Shown in pieces: positions 5,687-7,732 of a stretch of DNA of 7,732 nt. Location of the stretch: NCBI GenBank assembly GCA_028877005.1, contig JAGWPI010000242.1, positions 1 through 7,732 on the forward strand, read 5' to 3'. Position 1 is the first letter of the stretch. Each line of letters starts with the position of its first letter. Origin of the DNA: Bacteroidota bacterium. GTDB lineage: Bacteria; Bacteroidota; Bacteroidia; Chitinophagales; Chitinophagaceae. Below the pieces are notes generated by a model, which searched no databases, had not been told where the DNA came from, and saw nothing but the letters and a program-made list of their open reading frames with translations. A program made the position numbers and the translations under genes.

Positions 5687-7570
5687 TTAAACATTTACCA
5701 CTAATACTGGAATATGAACCCGATGCCTTACTGATTCAATAGTTTCACCAAACAAATAATCTTTAATACCTCTATGCTGATGAGCACCCATTACCAGTAA
5801 ATTAGCCTTATTTTTTTCAACAATACGAACTATTTCTTTTTTTCTGTTGCGATAGCCCAATTCGTAAATAGCTTCATAACCTAATTGTTGAAGTTGTTGC
5901 GCATAATTCTCCAGTCTGGCAGTATCTTTTCGGGTTTCATCATCATCGCTTTCTCTTCCTAAAAAAAGTGCAGATACGCTTTCTACTATATGAATTAAAA
6001 TAAAAACAGTATTCTTATTGCCTTGTGCCAAAGCATAAGCAATGAGTTTTTCATCCTTAGTTGTAAAATCTAATGCAATAGCAATTCTGTTATTTTCTTC
6101 TAAACGCAAAGCATGTAATTGAGGGGTTTCACCATGTAATTTAATACTCTTACGCATTTTGCGTTGTAAAGCCAGCGGTAATAATGTAGTGGTTAGAAAT
6201 AACCAAGATAAAAAAGCTACGGCAATTCCTACCAAAATTTTCCAAAACAAATTTCCTGGACTTTGGTATAAAATAACCAGTTCGTCTATTACCATTTTTA
6301 CATTTAAATAAATTAGTATAATAGCTACTATCCAAGAAAGTGCTTTAATGGGAAATGAAATTGCAAATTTGCCCATAGTTTCTTTATCGCTTACAAAATG
6401 AATAAGCGGAACCATTGCAAAACCTAGTTGTACGCTTAAAATTACCTGACTTAAAATAAGCAGTGCATCTATTTTATCATCACCGTAAATTAAAATAGTA
6501 ATTACTGCGGGAATAATGGCTAAAAGTCTTGTAATTAAACGACGTAGCCATGGATTTATTCTTATACTAATATACCCCTCCATTACTATTTGCCCGGCAT
6601 AAGTACCGGTAATGGTTGAACTTTGCCCGGCGGCAATTAAAGCAATAGCAAATAAAAGTGGCGCTAATTTAGAGCCTAAAAGTGGTTCTAATAAACGGTG
6701 TGCATCTTCAATTTTGGCTACACCGGTATTACCTGTAGTAAAAAAAACAGAAGCAGCTAAAACTAAAATGGCTGCATTCACAAAAAATGCTGCATTGAGG
6801 GCAATAGCACTATCAATATTATTGTATCGAATGGCTCTTTTAATGCCCTCCTCATCTGTTTTTATTTTGCGTGTTTGTACTAATGCAGAGTGAAGATATA
6901 AATTATGGGGCATTACAGTGGCACCAATTATACCAACAGCAATATACAAAGCCTCTTTATTTAAATGATGAGGTACAAATCCATACATTACTTGATTAAG
7001 TGACGGATGTGCCAAGATAATTTCAACTAGAAAAGAAATACCAATGATGGCAACCAAGGCAATTATAAATGCTTCTAACTTACGAATACCAAAGTTTTGA
7101 AGCCATAGTAATAGTAAGGTATCTAAAACAGTTAAACATACTCCCCAAATTAAGGGTAGCCCTGTTAATAAATTAATTCCTAAAGCCATACCCAACACCT
7201 CTGCCAAATCACAGGCTGCTATGGCAATTTCTGCTAATATATATAAACAAAAATTAACAAATTTTGGATATACTTCTCGGTTAGCCTGGGCTAAATCTCT
7301 TCTACGCACAATACCTAAACGGGCACTTAAACTTTGCAATAGTAAAGCCATTAAATTGCTCATCAATAAAACCCAAATAAGGCTATAGCCAAATTGCGCA
7401 CCCCCTTGCAAATCCGTTGCCCAGTTACCGGGATCCATATATCCCACACTAACTAAATAAGCCGGCCCAATATAGGCCAGTATTCTTCGCCAACCTTTTC
7501 GAGGCTGCATCGTATCTACACTTTCGTGCACTTCACCTAAAGAATGTTCATTCAGTTGCAGTTTATCCAT
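5687..7570 (-). CDS. mntH: Nramp-family Mn/Fe transporter fused to a C-terminal UspA domain
   Basis: A 627-residue inner-membrane protein with about 12 predicted helices between residues 33 and 466. Nramp proteins import Mn2+ or Fe2+ with protons. The metal site is intact: DPGN in helix 1 (D46, N49) and ATVMPHN in helix 6 (A217, M220, H222). The proton-path acidic residues in helix 3 are present in CDLAEVLG (D121, E124). After a basic linker (about 469-490), residues 494-627 form a universal-stress-protein domain, beginning RIAIALDFT and ending MGAHQHRG...FGET...IPVLVV. The usual UspA nucleotide motif G-2x-G-9x-G(S/T) reads G595-2x-Q598-9x-G608-E609, so two positions are changed and ATP binding is doubtful. 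Plain MntH proteins are about 410-450 residues. The start at 7570 follows a good promoter match; M21 (base 7510) is an alternative that loses only a polar leader. The exact metal is not provable here. Confidence 0.93.
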   Translation of the reverse strand: MDKLQLNEHSLGEVHESVDTMQPRKGWRRILAYIGPAYLVSVGYMDPGNWATDLQGGAQFGYSLIWVLLMSNLMALLLQSLSARLGIVRRRDLAQANREVYPKFVNFCLYILAEIAIAACDLAEVLGMALGINLLTGLPLIWGVCLTVLDTLLLLWLQNFGIRKLEAFIIALVAIIGISFLVEIILAHPSLNQVMYGFVPHHLNKEALYIAVGIIGATVMPHNLYLHSALVQTRKIKTDEEGIKRAIRYNNIDSAIALNAAFFVNAAILVLAASVFFTTGNTGVAKIEDAHRLLEPLLGSKLAPLLFAIALIAAGQSSTITGTYAGQIVMEGYISIRINPWLRRLITRLLAIIPAVITILIYGDDKIDALLILSQVILSVQLGFAMVPLIHFVSDKETMGKFAISFPIKALSWIVAIILIYLNVKMVIDELVILYQSPGNLFWKILVGIAVAFLSWLFLTTTLLPLALQRKMRKSIKLHGETPQLHALRLEENNRIAIALDFTTKDEKLIAYALAQGNKNTVFILIHIVESVSALFLGRESDDDETRKDTARLENYAQQLQQLGYEAIYELGYRNRKKEIVRIVEKNKANLLVMGAHQHRGIKDYLFGETIESVRHRVHIPVLVVNV

Positions 7571-7582
7571 AAATATTACTTA

Positions 7583-7612
7583 CAAAAATAATGGTTAATT
7601 AAGCTTAATCAA
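7583..7612 (-). promoter_or_regulatory. Promoter for the Nramp-UspA gene
   Basis: On the - strand a TTG (7612-7610) is followed after 19 bases by TATTTTTG (7590-7583), an exact TAnnTTTG -7 box. This is the most complete Bacteroidota promoter in the window, with both elements at a normal spacing. The predicted transcript starts only a few bases before the ATG at 7570, giving a very short leader. Confidence 0.6.
7595..7612. repeat. 18-bp palindrome within the transporter promoter
   Basis: TTAATTAAGCTTAATCAA is symmetric about the GC at 7603-7604, with a single mismatched pair (7597/7610); the central 12 bases (7598-7609) are a perfect palindrome. It covers the -33 element and most of the spacer of the transporter promoter, and lies 22 bases upstream of the candidate -7 box of the divergent lipoprotein gene. 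This is where a metal-responsive repressor would be expected to bind; that function is inference. Confidence 0.6.
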
Positions 7613-7633
7613 TAAAACTTAACAGAGATGTAT

Positions 7634-7641
7634 TACTTTTA
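7634..7641 (+). promoter_or_regulatory. Candidate -7 element for the lipoprotein gene
   Basis: TACTTTTA matches TAnnTTTG except for its last base. It is 18 bases before the ATG at 7660. No -33 TTG is seen, so support is modest. Confidence 0.3.
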
Positions 7642-7659
7642 GAACCTGAAATAAACGCC

Positions 7660-7732
7660 ATGAAAAGTATTGTACAGTTTATTACGTTTATACTCATACT
7701 GTTTTGTGCGGTTAGTTGTCGTAACCATACAA
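7660..7732 (+). CDS. Lipoprotein, N-terminal signal-peptide fragment
   Basis: From an ATG at 7660 the frame stays open to the window edge, giving 24 residues that form a lipoprotein signal peptide. It has a lysine at position 2, a hydrophobic stretch (about 4-16), and a lipobox AVSC ending at C20, the expected lipidated cysteine. The box has Ala rather than the commoner Leu at -3, which is still allowed. The mature protein would be anchored in the envelope. Nothing of its function is visible, and the gene continues outside the window. It is divergent from the metal transporter across an 89-base gap, so shared regulation is possible. A chance open frame of this length is not excluded, but signal peptide, lipobox and position together favour a real gene. 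Confidence 0.72.
   Translation, partial: MKSIVQFITFILILFCAVSCRNHT

Noticed and set aside
5640..5690. Possible terminator after the Nramp gene
   Set aside because: Only a three-pair CTG/CAG stem precedes a short T run on the - strand, far weaker than the two clear terminators elsewhere.
6612..6893. 93-codon open frame antisense to the Nramp gene
   Set aside because: It is wholly inside the conserved transporter coding sequence. Its Ala/Ser-rich translation is what the reverse of a hydrophobic membrane gene gives.

Overview
This is a stretch of ordinary-looking, AT-rich chromosome from a member of the Bacteroidota. A Chitinophagaceae-like genus is my best guess, by recall of homologues only. 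Three things point there: promoter-like TAnnTTTG boxes upstream of several genes, start codons mostly lacking a Shine-Dalgarno sequence, and a gene set typical of the phylum (a DUF2911 protein, a PafA-type alkaline phosphatase, a Bacteroidota-style alpha-oxoamine synthase, an Nramp-UspA fusion). All six complete or 3'-complete genes end in TAA.

Layout. Bases 1-102 are the 3' end of a XerD-type tyrosine recombinase (+). A long inverted repeat (112-157) lies between it and a secreted DUF2911 protein (165-1007, +). A bidirectional terminator (1031-1065) separates that gene from a convergent alpha-oxoamine synthase (1092-2351, -). A 245-bp divergent intergenic region (2352-2596) follows, then the exported phosphatase pafA (2597-4261, +). 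A second bidirectional terminator (4284-4322) separates pafA from a convergent NADP-type isocitrate dehydrogenase (4357-5586, -). Upstream of icd on the same strand is an Nramp metal transporter with a C-terminal universal-stress domain (5687-7570, -). The right edge holds a divergent promoter region and the signal peptide of a lipoprotein running out of the window (7660-7732, +).

The genes do not form one pathway. They look like independent housekeeping or envelope units: chromosome dimer resolution, an exported protein of unknown role, sphingoid or sulfonolipid-type acyl condensation (or an amino-acid acyltransferase), periplasmic phosphate scavenging, the TCA cycle, and Mn/Fe uptake. Only the transporter and icd are co-oriented with a short gap (100 bp), and icd has its own promoter-like box.

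I found no convincing new defence or mobile system. The best targets for a second look are the long hairpin overlapping the DUF2911 promoter, the palindrome inside the transporter promoter, the transporter-UspA fusion with a degraded ATP motif, and the undetermined substrate of the oxoamine synthase.
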